From: an uncultured Prevotella sp.
GTDB taxonomy: Bacteria; Bacteroidota; Bacteroidia; Bacteroidales; Bacteroidaceae
DNA length: 13,480 nucleotides
Direction of reading: 5' to 3'
Assembly: GCA_905373605.1 (NCBI GenBank)
Contig: CAJPTO010000068.1
Location: forward strand, 1-13,480
Shown here piece after piece: positions 1 through 7,075 of this stretch (its first letter is position 1; every line of letters begins with the position of its first letter). The notes below the pieces were generated by a model. The model made no database searches, was not told the DNA's origin, and worked only from the letters and a program-made list of their open reading frames with translations. Both the position numbers and the translations under genes were made by a program.

Positions 1-2544
1 CTTTGCTGCGTTGCCGTTATCACCATATTTCTTTCTCAAGTTGCGGTGTCTTTCCAGCAGGTTTTCCACCCTGGTTTTCAGTTCTTCGCTGTTAAAAGGC
101 TTGGTGATGTAGGCATCGGCTCCAGCCTTGATGCCCTCCAAGCGTTCCTGCTCGGTAATCTTACCCGTTACAACCACGATGGGGATGTGGCTCATCACAT
201 CGTTGGCGCGCACCTTTCGGCACACTTCCAACCCGTCGATGCCAGTCATCATGCGGTCGGTGATGATGATGTCTGGCACCAGTTCGGCTGCCCTGTCCAA
301 TGCTTCTTCGCCATTGTTGGCATAGCACACGGCGTATTGTGAGGCAAAAAGCGACCCAATGTAAGCCGCAAGGTCGGTGTTATCCTCTACGATAAGCATG
401 CGTTGCTCGTCGCAGTTGTCGTGAATGGCATCGTCAAGGGGCTTGTCCACATGCGGCAACATGGGCGTGTTGGTGTGCTTAGTGGCGTTGGCGGCAGGCT
501 TGCAGGTGTTTCTTATGGGCAGTGTCACGGTGAAAACAGCTCCCCTTTGCGGCATGCTTTCCACCTCGATACGCCCTTCGAGCGCATCCACAATCTGCTT
601 CACGAGGGCCAATCCCACACCCGTGCCCGTCTTCTTACCATCGGTGCTGGCCCTATAGAAAGGTTCGAAGAGGTGTTCGATGGCCTCGGGGGCGATGCCC
701 TGTCCCGTGTCTTTCACCTTGATAACCGCGTTATCGCCTTCGCGCACCACGGTTACGCCCACCTTCCCGTATTGGGGAGTGAACTTAAAGGCGTTGGACA
801 GCAGGTTGTTCATCACCTTATTAATATAGTCGGGCACGAAATCGGCAACGATAGGGGCATTGCAGGTGAAGGTGAGCTGCATGCCTTGCGACTCGGCAAA
901 AGCGCGATAACTATCCACCACCATACTTACATGCGCGGCGATGTCGGCATTCTCCCAGTCGGGATTGCCCATAGCCGACTTCACCCTGGCGATGTCTAGC
1001 AGCTGATTGATGAGCGTCAGCAAGTTGTTTCCTTGCCTTTCTATGGTTTGCGCCTTTTGCTTGGCAAGGCTGTCCAATCCCTCGTCTTTGCCAAGCTCAT
1101 GGCTTAAGCCCAAAATGAGGGTAAGCGGGGTGCGCAGTTCGTGGGTGATGTTGGTGTAAAAGTTTTCTCTTAGCACGCTCACTTGCTTGAGCAAGGCATG
1201 GTTTCGCATCCTCACCTTACCCACATAAATCAGTGCGGCCACCACCAAGAGCAGCAAGACCACCACCACAACGGCGGCAATGGTGATGATGCGCTTCTCG
1301 TTTTGCTCGTGCTGGGCTTGCAACAGCAGTTCTTCGTTCTTATATTTGGCGTTGCTTTGGCTCACGGCCTGTTCCATGTCGCGTTTGTAGATGCTGTCTT
1401 TGAGTTCGGCATAGCGTCGCAAATGCTTCGCGGCAGTGGTGGCATCCGTGTTTTTCAGTGCTTCGAACAATCCCATCTGTGCCCGGCTTTGGTTGTAAAG
1501 GTCGTTGCGTTGCTCGAAAATTTGCACAGCCCGTTCAAAGCATTGGCGTGCCTGAGCGTGTTCGTCACGGCGGTTTAGCAGTTCTCCTTTCTGGTTGAGG
1601 CAAATGGCCAACGATAGTTTATTGTTGGCCTTTTCAAGTATGGGCATGGCTCTGTCTACCGCTCTTTCAGCATCCACGAAACGCTCCATGTCCATCAATG
1701 CCGACGCCATTTGGGAAAGGCGTATGCCCATCTTGGCCGTGTTGCCTCTTCGTTCGTCAATTTGATAGGCTTGCATGGCATATTCCAGGGCCAATTGCTC
1801 TTTTTTCATGACATGGCAAAGCTCGGAAGCCATGCCATATTGAATGGCCATGCGGTCGGAATCTTTCACTTCAGTGCTTAAGGCGATGGCTTCAAGGATG
1901 TATCGTTCGCTTTCTTCGGGCTGTTTGGCCACAAGGCAAATGGCGGCCAAGGTGTTGAGCGAACTGCTGATGCGGCTTTTGTCGCCCGTTTTTCGGTCAA
2001 TCTCAAGACTTTTTTGTGCATGCACAATGGCTCTGGCGTAGTCTGACTGCCTGAAGAAGATCTGTCCCACAAGCTGTTCGCAGTCGCTACGCATCAGCAA
2101 GTCGTTCACCTTATAAGATAAGGGCAATGCTTTTCTGGCATAAGCGAGTGCCGTTTGGTAGTCTTGTTCATAATAAAAATATTCGGCAACGGTATACCAA
2201 ACAATTAGATTTGCTTCGTCTAAGGGCGTGTCGGTGGCCACCTTGATGAGCGAGTCGGTGGCTTCTTCGGCATACAACATGCCGAAGATGCGGTTTGCGG
2301 TGGCCATTTTGTCTTTGCCTTCCTGCTCTTCGTAGGTGGAAAGCATGCCTAACAGTCGGGCCTCAGTTTCGGATTTGGGGTTCTTTGCCGTAGACTTTTC
2401 ATTGCTCGGAGGGACGTCGGGCAGGTCGGATGTAGGCTTGTCGGCGCATGCATTCAACAATACGGCCACCAGAGCAAGCATGGCAACAAGATGGAATGCC
2501 CTGCGAATGATAGGTTGTTGTGTAGAAATTTGGCTGTAGCCCAT
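1..2544 (-). CDS. Hybrid sensor histidine kinase/response regulator with periplasmic TPR sensor, C-terminus off the window
   Basis: 848 residues are visible and the frame is still open at base 1. Order: an export signal with lipobox-like LLNAC (Cys33); an alpha-helical TPR-type region, about residues 60-400; one strongly hydrophobic TM helix, about 418-442; HisKA with H-box THELRTP (His468); HATPase with N-box SNAFKF (Asn584), G1 box DTGQG (Asp612) and G2 box GTGVGLAL; then a receiver beginning MLIVEDN, with phospho-acceptor Asp763 in ITDRMM and conserved Lys815 in ITKPF. All key residues for phosphorelay are present. The last residues resemble the linker that in Bacteroidota one-piece two-component proteins leads to an AraC-type HTH; that domain would lie left of base 1 and is inferred. 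The likely role is sensing at the envelope through the TPRs and transcriptional output inside the cell. The start at 2544 is the Met that gives a complete signal region; a TAnnTTTG box lies about 60 nt upstream. It is divergent from the SPFH gene. The ligand cannot be read from sequence. Confidence 0.93.
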   Translation of the reverse strand, partial: MGYSQISTQQPIIRRAFHLVAMLALVAVLLNACADKPTSDLPDVPPSNEKSTAKNPKSETEARLLGMLSTYEEQEGKDKMATANRIFGMLYAEEATDSLIKVATDTPLDEANLIVWYTVAEYFYYEQDYQTALAYARKALPLSYKVNDLLMRSDCEQLVGQIFFRQSDYARAIVHAQKSLEIDRKTGDKSRISSSLNTLAAICLVAKQPEESERYILEAIALSTEVKDSDRMAIQYGMASELCHVMKKEQLALEYAMQAYQIDERRGNTAKMGIRLSQMASALMDMERFVDAERAVDRAMPILEKANNKLSLAICLNQKGELLNRRDEHAQARQCFERAVQIFEQRNDLYNQSRAQMGLFEALKNTDATTAAKHLRRYAELKDSIYKRDMEQAVSQSNAKYKNEELLLQAQHEQNEKRIITIAAVVVVVLLLLVVAALIYVGKVRMRNHALLKQVSVLRENFYTNITHELRTPLTLILGLSHELGKDEGLDSLAKQKAQTIERQGNNLLTLINQLLDIARVKSAMGNPDWENADIAAHVSMVVDSYRAFAESQGMQLTFTCNAPIVADFVPDYINKVMNNLLSNAFKFTPQYGKVGVTVVREGDNAVIKVKDTGQGIAPEAIEHLFEPFYRASTDGKKTGTGVGLALVKQIVDALEGRIEVESMPQRGAVFTVTLPIRNTCKPAANATKHTNTPMLPHVDKPLDDAIHDNCDEQRMLIVEDNTDLAAYIGSLFASQYAVCYANNGEEALDRAAELVPDIIITDRMMTGIDGLEVCRKVRANDVMSHIPIVVVTGKITEQERLEGIKAGADAYITKPFNSEELKTRVENLLERHRNLRKKYGDNGNAAK

Positions 2545-2601
2545 AGGTTTATACGTTGTGTTGTTAGGTGTGCGCGGCGCATGTCCGCATGAAAAACGAT
2601 G

Positions 2602-2609
2602 CAAACTTA
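2602..2609 (-). promoter_or_regulatory. Bacteroidota -7 promoter box for the hybrid kinase gene
   Basis: On the minus strand this reads TAAGTTTG, an exact match to the Bacteroidota -7 consensus TAnnTTTG. Transcription would start a few bases further on and give a leader of roughly 50 nt before the ATG at 2544. No clean TTTG -33 box lies 19-21 nt upstream (only a GT-rich stretch, around 2629-2634), so the promoter may be weak or activator-dependent. Confidence 0.5.
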
Positions 2610-2838
2610 CATAAAAAATCCGAATTAACCACCACGAGATGCCGTCAGAATGATATTCTGCCTTGCTTATTCTTGAATGTTCAACCCCGTTTTTCCATGC
2701 CGCTACCAGCCTTAGCCGCACACATCGCGCCTATTAAAGAGGTGTTGGCCGGCACAAGGGGCAGCGGGGAGTGGATGTACGGCCAGTTTTGGGGCACCAT
2801 TCGCCACAGCTTACCCGCCATTGCGCAGAGACATGCGG

Positions 2839-2879
2839 TTACAAAGGGCCTTGTAAAGGAACTTACAAAAGCCTTGTAC
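2839..2879. promoter_or_regulatory. Candidate operator: alternating TTACAA/TTGTAA half-sites
   Basis: TTACAA (2839-2844), TTGTAA (2851-2856), TTACAA (2863-2868) and TTGTAC (2874-2879) alternate in orientation. Spacers are 6, 6 and 5 nt, so the first three half-sites recur every 12 bp and form two overlapping inverted repeats. A further TTACAA sits at 3033-3038, just after the predicted SPFH transcription start. The arrangement resembles a multi-site operator for a dimeric regulator, but no known regulator is recognised and chance is possible. Confidence 0.3.
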
Positions 2880-2991
2880 ACAGACAACATTAAAACGCCA
2901 GCGTCGGCATCGCTTGTCGTACCACTTATATATGCGGCTTGCCATGCGCTGCATACAAAAACATCCCTATACAAAAAAAACCTCAATAATA

Positions 2992-3023
2992 TTTGATAAA
3001 TCGCAAAAAAAACGCTATTTTTG
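2992..3023 (+). promoter_or_regulatory. Bacteroidota-type promoter of the SPFH gene
   Basis: TTTG at 2992-2995 and TATTTTTG at 3016-3023 match the -33 (TTTG) and -7 (TAnnTTTG) boxes of the Bacteroidota primary sigma factor, with a spacer of exactly 20 nt. Initiation near 3030 would give an untranslated leader of about 110 nt before the ATG at 3140. This is the best promoter in the window, and it supports the phylum assignment. Confidence 0.8.
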
Positions 3024-3139
3024 CAACATCTTTTACAAACAACGAAAGTCTATGGCGCAGGGCGAAGCCTCCAAAAAAGGCCTAAAGCTAAAAGTAAGGA
3101 CAGGCGTCATAACTATTAACTGGATAAAACTTAAAACGT

Positions 3140-4288
3140 ATGGGACTCTTTAACAAGCTCAGAAACGAGTTCATCGACATTATCGAATGGACCGACAACA
3201 CTAGTGACACCATGATATGGCGTTTCCCACGCTACCAATCGGAAATAAAGAATGGTGCACAACTCACCGTGCGCGAAAGCCAAGTGGCCGTATTGGTTAA
3301 CGAAGGGCAATTTGCTGATGTGTACCAACCAGGAAGACACGTGCTAAGCACCAGCAACATGCCCATCCTGAGCACCATCATGGGATGGAAATATGGCTTT
3401 AACTCGCCTTTCAAGGTTGATGTTTATTTTGTCAACACCAAGCAGTTTCTCAACGTTAAATGGGGAACGGCCAACCCCATCATGATGCGCGACCCGGAGT
3501 TTGGTCCCATTCGCATGCGTGCTTTCGGCACTTACTGCTTCCGTGTGAACCAAGACCCACGCAAATTCATCACCAGCGTGGCTGGAACAAGCGGGAACTT
3601 CACCACCGAAGGCGTTACAGAGCAGCTTCGCAACTTCGTTATAACCAAGTTTACCGACTATCTGGGCGAGAGCAAAGTAGCTGCATTAGACCTCGCCGCC
3701 AACCTCAATGAGTTTTCGGCAGCCCTTACCGAAGCCCTCAAACCCGACTTCGAGGAGTATGGATTGGAGCTGACAAAGTTCTTAGTGGAGAACATCTCGC
3801 TGCCCGAAGCCGTTGAAAAGGCACTGGACAAGCGCACCAGCATGGGCGTTATCGGAAATATGGGCACATATACGCAGATGCAATTCGCCGATTCGCTAAC
3901 CGAAGGAGCCGCCAACGGCGGAAACATGGCCGGAAACGCTATGGGAATGGGCATGGGATTTGCGATGGCCAACCAAATGGCTGGGCAAATGGCCGGACAA
4001 ATGGCGCAACCAGGCATGCAACAAGCACAGCAACAGCCTGGCATGGGTGCAGGAGCACCGGGCATGCCGCCCCCTCCACCACAGCAACAATCTTTCCACA
4101 TCTCGGTGAACGGACAGCAACAGGGACCGTTCGGCATGCCACAGCTCCAACAGATGGCGCAAAGTGGACAGCTTACACGCGACACTTACGTGTGGACGAA
4201 CGGCATGGCGGGATGGGATTTCGCCAAAAACGTACCTGCACTTGCCGCACTCTTCGGCACGATGCCGCCACCGCCGCCCGGAATGTAA
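3140..4288 (+). CDS. SPFH (band 7) domain protein with C-terminal GYF_2 domain
   Basis: 382 aa with no signal peptide. Residues about 20-235 form an SPFH domain of the YdjI / virion-core-like type; the N-terminal MGLFNKLRNEFIDIIEW is typical of that branch. Residues about 255-309 are low-complexity Gly/Met/Gln/Ala with repeated GQMA-like units, followed by five prolines (310-314). Residues about 319-367 are a GYF_2 domain (FHISVNGQQQGPFGMPQLQQ and a WTNGMAGWDFA-like core). The tail after it is again MPPPPPGM. SPFH proteins oligomerise on membranes and scaffold other proteins; GYF domains bind proline-rich peptides. In Bacillus, YdjI works with membrane partners YdjG/YdjH and recruits PspA; YdjI there ends differently from the GYF_2 end seen here. 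The next gene encodes a YdjG-like partner, so a membrane scaffold or envelope stress role is likely. The start follows a good promoter by about 110 nt. Confidence 0.92.
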   Translation: MGLFNKLRNEFIDIIEWTDNTSDTMIWRFPRYQSEIKNGAQLTVRESQVAVLVNEGQFADVYQPGRHVLSTSNMPILSTIMGWKYGFNSPFKVDVYFVNTKQFLNVKWGTANPIMMRDPEFGPIRMRAFGTYCFRVNQDPRKFITSVAGTSGNFTTEGVTEQLRNFVITKFTDYLGESKVAALDLAANLNEFSAALTEALKPDFEEYGLELTKFLVENISLPEAVEKALDKRTSMGVIGNMGTYTQMQFADSLTEGAANGGNMAGNAMGMGMGFAMANQMAGQMAGQMAQPGMQQAQQQPGMGAGAPGMPPPPPQQQSFHISVNGQQQGPFGMPQLQQMAQSGQLTRDTYVWTNGMAGWDFAKNVPALAALFGTMPPPPPGM

Positions 4289-4619
4289 CAAGCATGGGCC
4301 GCCCAAGAAACGTTGATGGCATAAAGAAAGCACCACCGCAGCCCCTCTCTTCAAACGGAGTGGGGGCGGTTGGTTTTGCAAATGCCTGAGTTGAGGGCGC
4401 ATCCACAAAGGGCTTTCATAACAAAGGGAAGACAACGTTGGCCGAAAAGCAATGCAACAACATTGACTTGACACGAGGGGAAGGCACAAAACCTGCTTCC
4501 CTGCAAGCTGTAAAGCCGCAAGATGGCCAACAGGCATGCTCGCCAACGAGAAAACTTGCCACCCCTCTAATCCCGACAACACGTCGACTTATAATCACAT
4601 TAACTAACTAACCCCGACT
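4289..4619 (+). other. Intergenic region between SPFH and zinc-ribbon genes
   Basis: 331 nt. It holds a terminator-like hairpin (4332-4377) shortly after the SPFH stop and a small inverted repeat (CAATG 4450-4454 with CATTG 4461-4465). I find no TAnnTTTG promoter box before the ATG at 4620 and no convincing gene; the long minus-strand frames here continue antisense into the SPFH gene. Whether the two genes share a transcript depends on how leaky the hairpin is. Confidence 0.5.
4332..4377 (+). terminator. Terminator-like hairpin after the SPFH gene
   Basis: ACCACCGC (4332-4339) and CCCC (4342-4345), followed by CTC, pair with GAG, GGGG and GCGGTTGGT on the other side. There is a bulged AG, a T/T mismatch and a loop of about 9 nt, and the stem runs into four Ts (4374-4377). 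It lies about 45 nt past the stop. The T tract is short, so termination may be partial. Confidence 0.5.
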
Positions 4620-5702
4620 ATGGACTCATCTATGAACGATGCCTTACAGACCAAATGCCCCTCGTGCGGCGGCATGATGGCCTATTCGCCCAAACGCAAG
4701 ATGTTGGAATGCGTGTATTGTGGCTCAACAAAAGAACTCGACCTCGCACCTGTGGAGGTTAAAGAAAACCGCTTCGATGAATGGGCCGAGCAGTCTGATG
4801 AAGACTTAACCCAACAAACCGTTGCCACATTGGAGGTTAAATGCCAACAATGCGGCGCATTCACCTCGCTGCCTGCCGATAAGTCGTCGGCTACATGCGC
4901 CTTTTGCGGCACGCCGCTCATCACACAGGATGCTCAAGCACGCCGATTTTGGCAGCCCAATTATATCCTGCCCTTCGAGTTCCCCAAAGAACAATGCAGC
5001 GAGAACTTCAACAAATGGCTCAAAAGCAAATGGTTCGCACCTTCCAAATTGAGAAAAGGAGGCGTGCAAGCCGACAATTTCAAGGGCGTGTACCTGCCGT
5101 TCTGGACCTATGACGCAGAAACAACCACCGACTATGTGGGAGAAAGGGGCAAAGACCGCACCGTGACGGAGAAAGACGAAGACGGGAAAACAACCTCGCA
5201 CACCGAAACAACATGGACCAGGACTGAAGGAACGGTGGACGTTTCGTTCGACGACGTGATTGTTCCCGGAACAAAAACACTGCCCGACAACATCTTATAC
5301 AACCTGGACAACTGGGACTTGTCGAAACTGGTGCCTTACAACCCCGAGTTCTTGGCGGGATTTGTGACAGACCTTTACACCATCGACTTCCGCGAAGGCT
5401 TAGGCCATGCCAAGGAAAAGATGAAAAGCGAGATTGAATCTGAAATAGAAACGGACATCGGAGGCGACAAACAACGCATCATTGAGATGCACACCGACTA
5501 CCAAGACGTCATGTTTAAGCTGTTGTTGCTGCCGCTTTGGATTAGCGTTTTCCACTTCAACGGCAAGACTTACCAATTTGTCGTGAACGGAAAAACGGGA
5601 GAAATAACCGGCGATTACCCATACGACAAGCTCAAGGTGGCCCTCTGCGTGATACTTTTCATCATCGTCTGCGCACTGGGATACTACTGGCTCTACTGCT
5701 AA
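4620..5702 (+). CDS. Double zinc-ribbon, single-TM protein, YdjG/TFIIB-zinc-ribbon-like
   Basis: 360 aa. Two CxxC...CxxC zinc ribbons open the protein: Cys13/16/31/34 and Cys75/78/93/96, all ligands intact. The central part, about residues 110-300, is a mixed domain with the YLPFWTYDAET-type segment of this family. A conserved LLLLPLWISVFHFNGKTYQF segment follows, then VNGKTGEITG, then a hydrophobic TM helix at about 338-357 ending LYC. Relatives are often annotated as TFIIB-type zinc ribbon proteins or, misleadingly, as helicase/PriA-like; I see no helicase motif. The expected topology is cytoplasmic zinc ribbons with a C-terminal membrane anchor. In Bacillus, YdjG (ribbon plus TM) anchors the SPFH protein YdjI, and here the SPFH gene is immediately upstream. 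A start at Met5 (4632) is possible; Met1 is preferred as the first in frame after an A-rich leader. Confidence 0.88.
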   Translation: MDSSMNDALQTKCPSCGGMMAYSPKRKMLECVYCGSTKELDLAPVEVKENRFDEWAEQSDEDLTQQTVATLEVKCQQCGAFTSLPADKSSATCAFCGTPLITQDAQARRFWQPNYILPFEFPKEQCSENFNKWLKSKWFAPSKLRKGGVQADNFKGVYLPFWTYDAETTTDYVGERGKDRTVTEKDEDGKTTSHTETTWTRTEGTVDVSFDDVIVPGTKTLPDNILYNLDNWDLSKLVPYNPEFLAGFVTDLYTIDFREGLGHAKEKMKSEIESEIETDIGGDKQRIIEMHTDYQDVMFKLLLLPLWISVFHFNGKTYQFVVNGKTGEITGDYPYDKLKVALCVILFIIVCALGYYWLYC

Positions 5703-5744
5703 CAGCAGCCAATGCCGGCCACTTGCCGCAAAATATGCCCGACA

Positions 5745-5767
5745 GGGCGGCATGTCAACGGCCGCCT
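5745..5767 (+). other. GC-rich hairpin downstream of the zinc-ribbon gene
   Basis: GGGCGGC (5745-5751) pairs with GCCGCCT (5761-5767) across a 9-nt loop: six Watson-Crick pairs and one G-T wobble. No T tract follows on either strand, so it is not a standard intrinsic terminator. It sits in the 205-nt gap before the first lipoprotein gene, where I found no TAnnTTTG box. Confidence 0.3.
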
Positions 5768-5907
5768 CATCGAAAAAACGCACGCCCTGAGGTGGGTTCG
5801 CTCACACGAAATGCCAGTAAACGATATGCACAAAGCTGAGCAATGCCGAGGCGCAACCCTCCTATGTGGCGTCATCTCATCAAATTACAAATCTAACTGA
5901 ATGTGTT

Positions 5908-6798
5908 ATGGCTAAAAAAATGTTGATTGCCGCAATGGCCATCCTCGTGTGCATGCCATTCGTTGGCTGCAAAAACAAGGCCAAAGACAACAAAGCAGCA
6001 ACTGAAAAAAAAGACAGCGTGAGCGCAAAAGCGGACTTTCCTTGGGACTTCCCCACCGACTTCAAGCTCAAAGACGCTGAAATAGGACAATGGGCTCTAG
6101 CTGTTAACAGCACCTACAACACGTATGTGAAAGAGGGTAAAAGCCTTGAAGATGCCGTTTTGTCGATTGATAGATGCACAATAGAAAAAATGGGCGACAA
6201 AGTTTCGACTGTAGCTCAATACGAACAAACAAGAGAACTGCCCAACTCGCTCATCATACCCATACCTAAGGGGCAAAAAGCAAAGCTCGGGGATGTGGTT
6301 CTCACATGGTCTACCATCGGTTCGACTGCCAAACGCGGCATTGTTACCGACGCAAGTAATCCGGAGAAGCCCAAAATATGCTATCTGGACTACGAATACA
6401 TGGACGACGGAAAGGGACTTGCCAACAAATATGCCAACGTTGAACTAGAACCTAACTCGTTCGTGGTTATTAAAAGTGGCGATTGGGTGCCTGGCGCACC
6501 TGTCGTCTTCTCGCAAAAGGGAAGTTGGAAGTATGGATTCATCATCAACTGCACCGAAAACAAGGTGCTGATATCGGGATTTGTCAGCAAGATTTCTTGC
6601 GTAGAACGCAGCCAGTGTAAGCTCATCCCCTTTGATTCCGACATCAAAGTGGGAGATGACGTGAGTGCCAAGTTTGTGACAAGCCTCGAAAGCGGATACA
6701 CGGTTAAGAAAGTGGACAAGAAAATAGGCCGCGTTTGGGTTGAACGAAACGGTGCTACGAGCGTGCCTAGCATCATCGAGGTGATGAAAGGACTATAA
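5908..6798 (+). CDS. Lipoprotein with FPWxFP motif and SH3/Tudor-like barrels, paralogue 1
   Basis: 296 aa, family not recognised. The start at 5908 gives a proper lipoprotein signal (MAKKMLIAAMAILVC, then lipobox FVGC, Cys21); an upstream in-frame Met at 5866 would spoil it. After a Lys-rich linker comes FPWDFPTDFKLK (44-55), a helical stretch, then three segments that look like small beta barrels of SH3/Tudor type: about 128-165 (GDVVLTW...RGIV...CYLDYEYMDDG), 190-241 (GDWVPGAPVVF...) and 246-295 (VGDDVSAKF...KKVDKKIGRVWV). The spaced Gly-Asp turns, alternating strands and A.V.kid-like strands support this fold, but it is a reading by eye. It is clearly homologous to 7076-8104. The product should be anchored in the inner or outer membrane; its ligand is unknown. 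It may be cotranscribed with 4620-5702. Confidence 0.85.
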   Translation: MAKKMLIAAMAILVCMPFVGCKNKAKDNKAATEKKDSVSAKADFPWDFPTDFKLKDAEIGQWALAVNSTYNTYVKEGKSLEDAVLSIDRCTIEKMGDKVSTVAQYEQTRELPNSLIIPIPKGQKAKLGDVVLTWSTIGSTAKRGIVTDASNPEKPKICYLDYEYMDDGKGLANKYANVELEPNSFVVIKSGDWVPGAPVVFSQKGSWKYGFIINCTENKVLISGFVSKISCVERSQCKLIPFDSDIKVGDDVSAKFVTSLESGYTVKKVDKKIGRVWVERNGATSVPSIIEVMKGL

Positions 6799-6888
6799 AC
6801 AAGGGCTGAATGGGTGCGTGCCAATGCTGTTACTCACCACAAGAAAGTAGCTAGCAAACAATGGCCGCACGCCCTAAAACAGCACTTC

Positions 6889-6954
6889 ACGCACAAAGCA
6901 AAGACTCATGGCGTGCAAAGCAAAGGCACATAGCGCACAAAGCAAAGCCCCATC
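6889..6954 (+). repeat. 22-nt tandem repeat, three copies
   Basis: Three in-phase 22-nt units at 6889-6910, 6911-6932 and 6933-6954 share the core GCACAAAGCAAAG or GTGCAAAGCAAAG followed by a variable CnCAT end. They lie in the 277-nt gap between the two lipoprotein genes, about 120 nt before the second. The 22-nt spacing is about two helical turns, so repeated protein sites on one DNA face are possible, as is simple replication slippage. Confidence 0.6.
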
Positions 6955-7007
6955 GACCGGACGAACCGCTTACAATGTATGGCCGAACTCATGTCCACTT
7001 GCCCCAA

Positions 7008-7036
7008 GCATGGAGGAAAGCCTGCTTTCCTTATGC
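7008..7036 (+). other. Imperfect palindrome/hairpin in the leader of lipoprotein gene 2
   Basis: AGGAAAG pairs with CTTTCCT around a CCTG loop. It extends through a G-T pair and, past one bulged G, through GCAT with ATGC. About 12 pairs result in a compact stem ending 39 nt before the ATG at 7076. No T tract follows, so a terminator is unlikely; an mRNA-stabilising or processing hairpin, or a DNA operator, fits better. Confidence 0.4.
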
Positions 7037-7075
7037 TACACAAAATAAAGGTTTAACCCTTAATTACACAATGAC

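Larger units (their letters stand above)
2545..3139. other. Divergent intergenic region between kinase and SPFH genes
   Basis: 595 nt separate two divergent genes. The kinase promoter is near 2602-2609 and the SPFH promoter at 2992-3023; a set of alternating TTACAA/TTGTAA half-sites lies between them. A plus-strand frame from the ATG at 2697 to 2996 (99 aa) has unremarkable codon use but no domain I recognise, no promoter of its own that I can see, and it overlaps the SPFH -33 box. A minus-strand frame covers the same bases. The stretch may be plain regulatory DNA or a decayed gene. Confidence 0.5.

Noticed and set aside
403..999. 198-codon plus-strand frame opposite the kinase
   Set aside because: It is antisense to the HATPase and receiver-linker region, whose motifs are intact on the minus strand; its own translation shows no domain.
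3052..3153. 33-codon leader frame overlapping the SPFH start
   Set aside because: It lies after the predicted transcription start and overlaps the SPFH ATG by 14 nt, but is Lys-rich, without recognisable features; too little to call a leader peptide.
3896..4582. 228-codon minus-strand frame opposite the SPFH C-terminus
   Set aside because: His/Leu/Arg-rich antisense of the Met/Gln/Pro-rich low-complexity region; no domain or promoter.
4590..4596. TATAAT word before the zinc-ribbon gene
   Set aside because: It matches the proteobacterial -10 box, which is not the Bacteroidota promoter signal, and has no partner box at the right distance.
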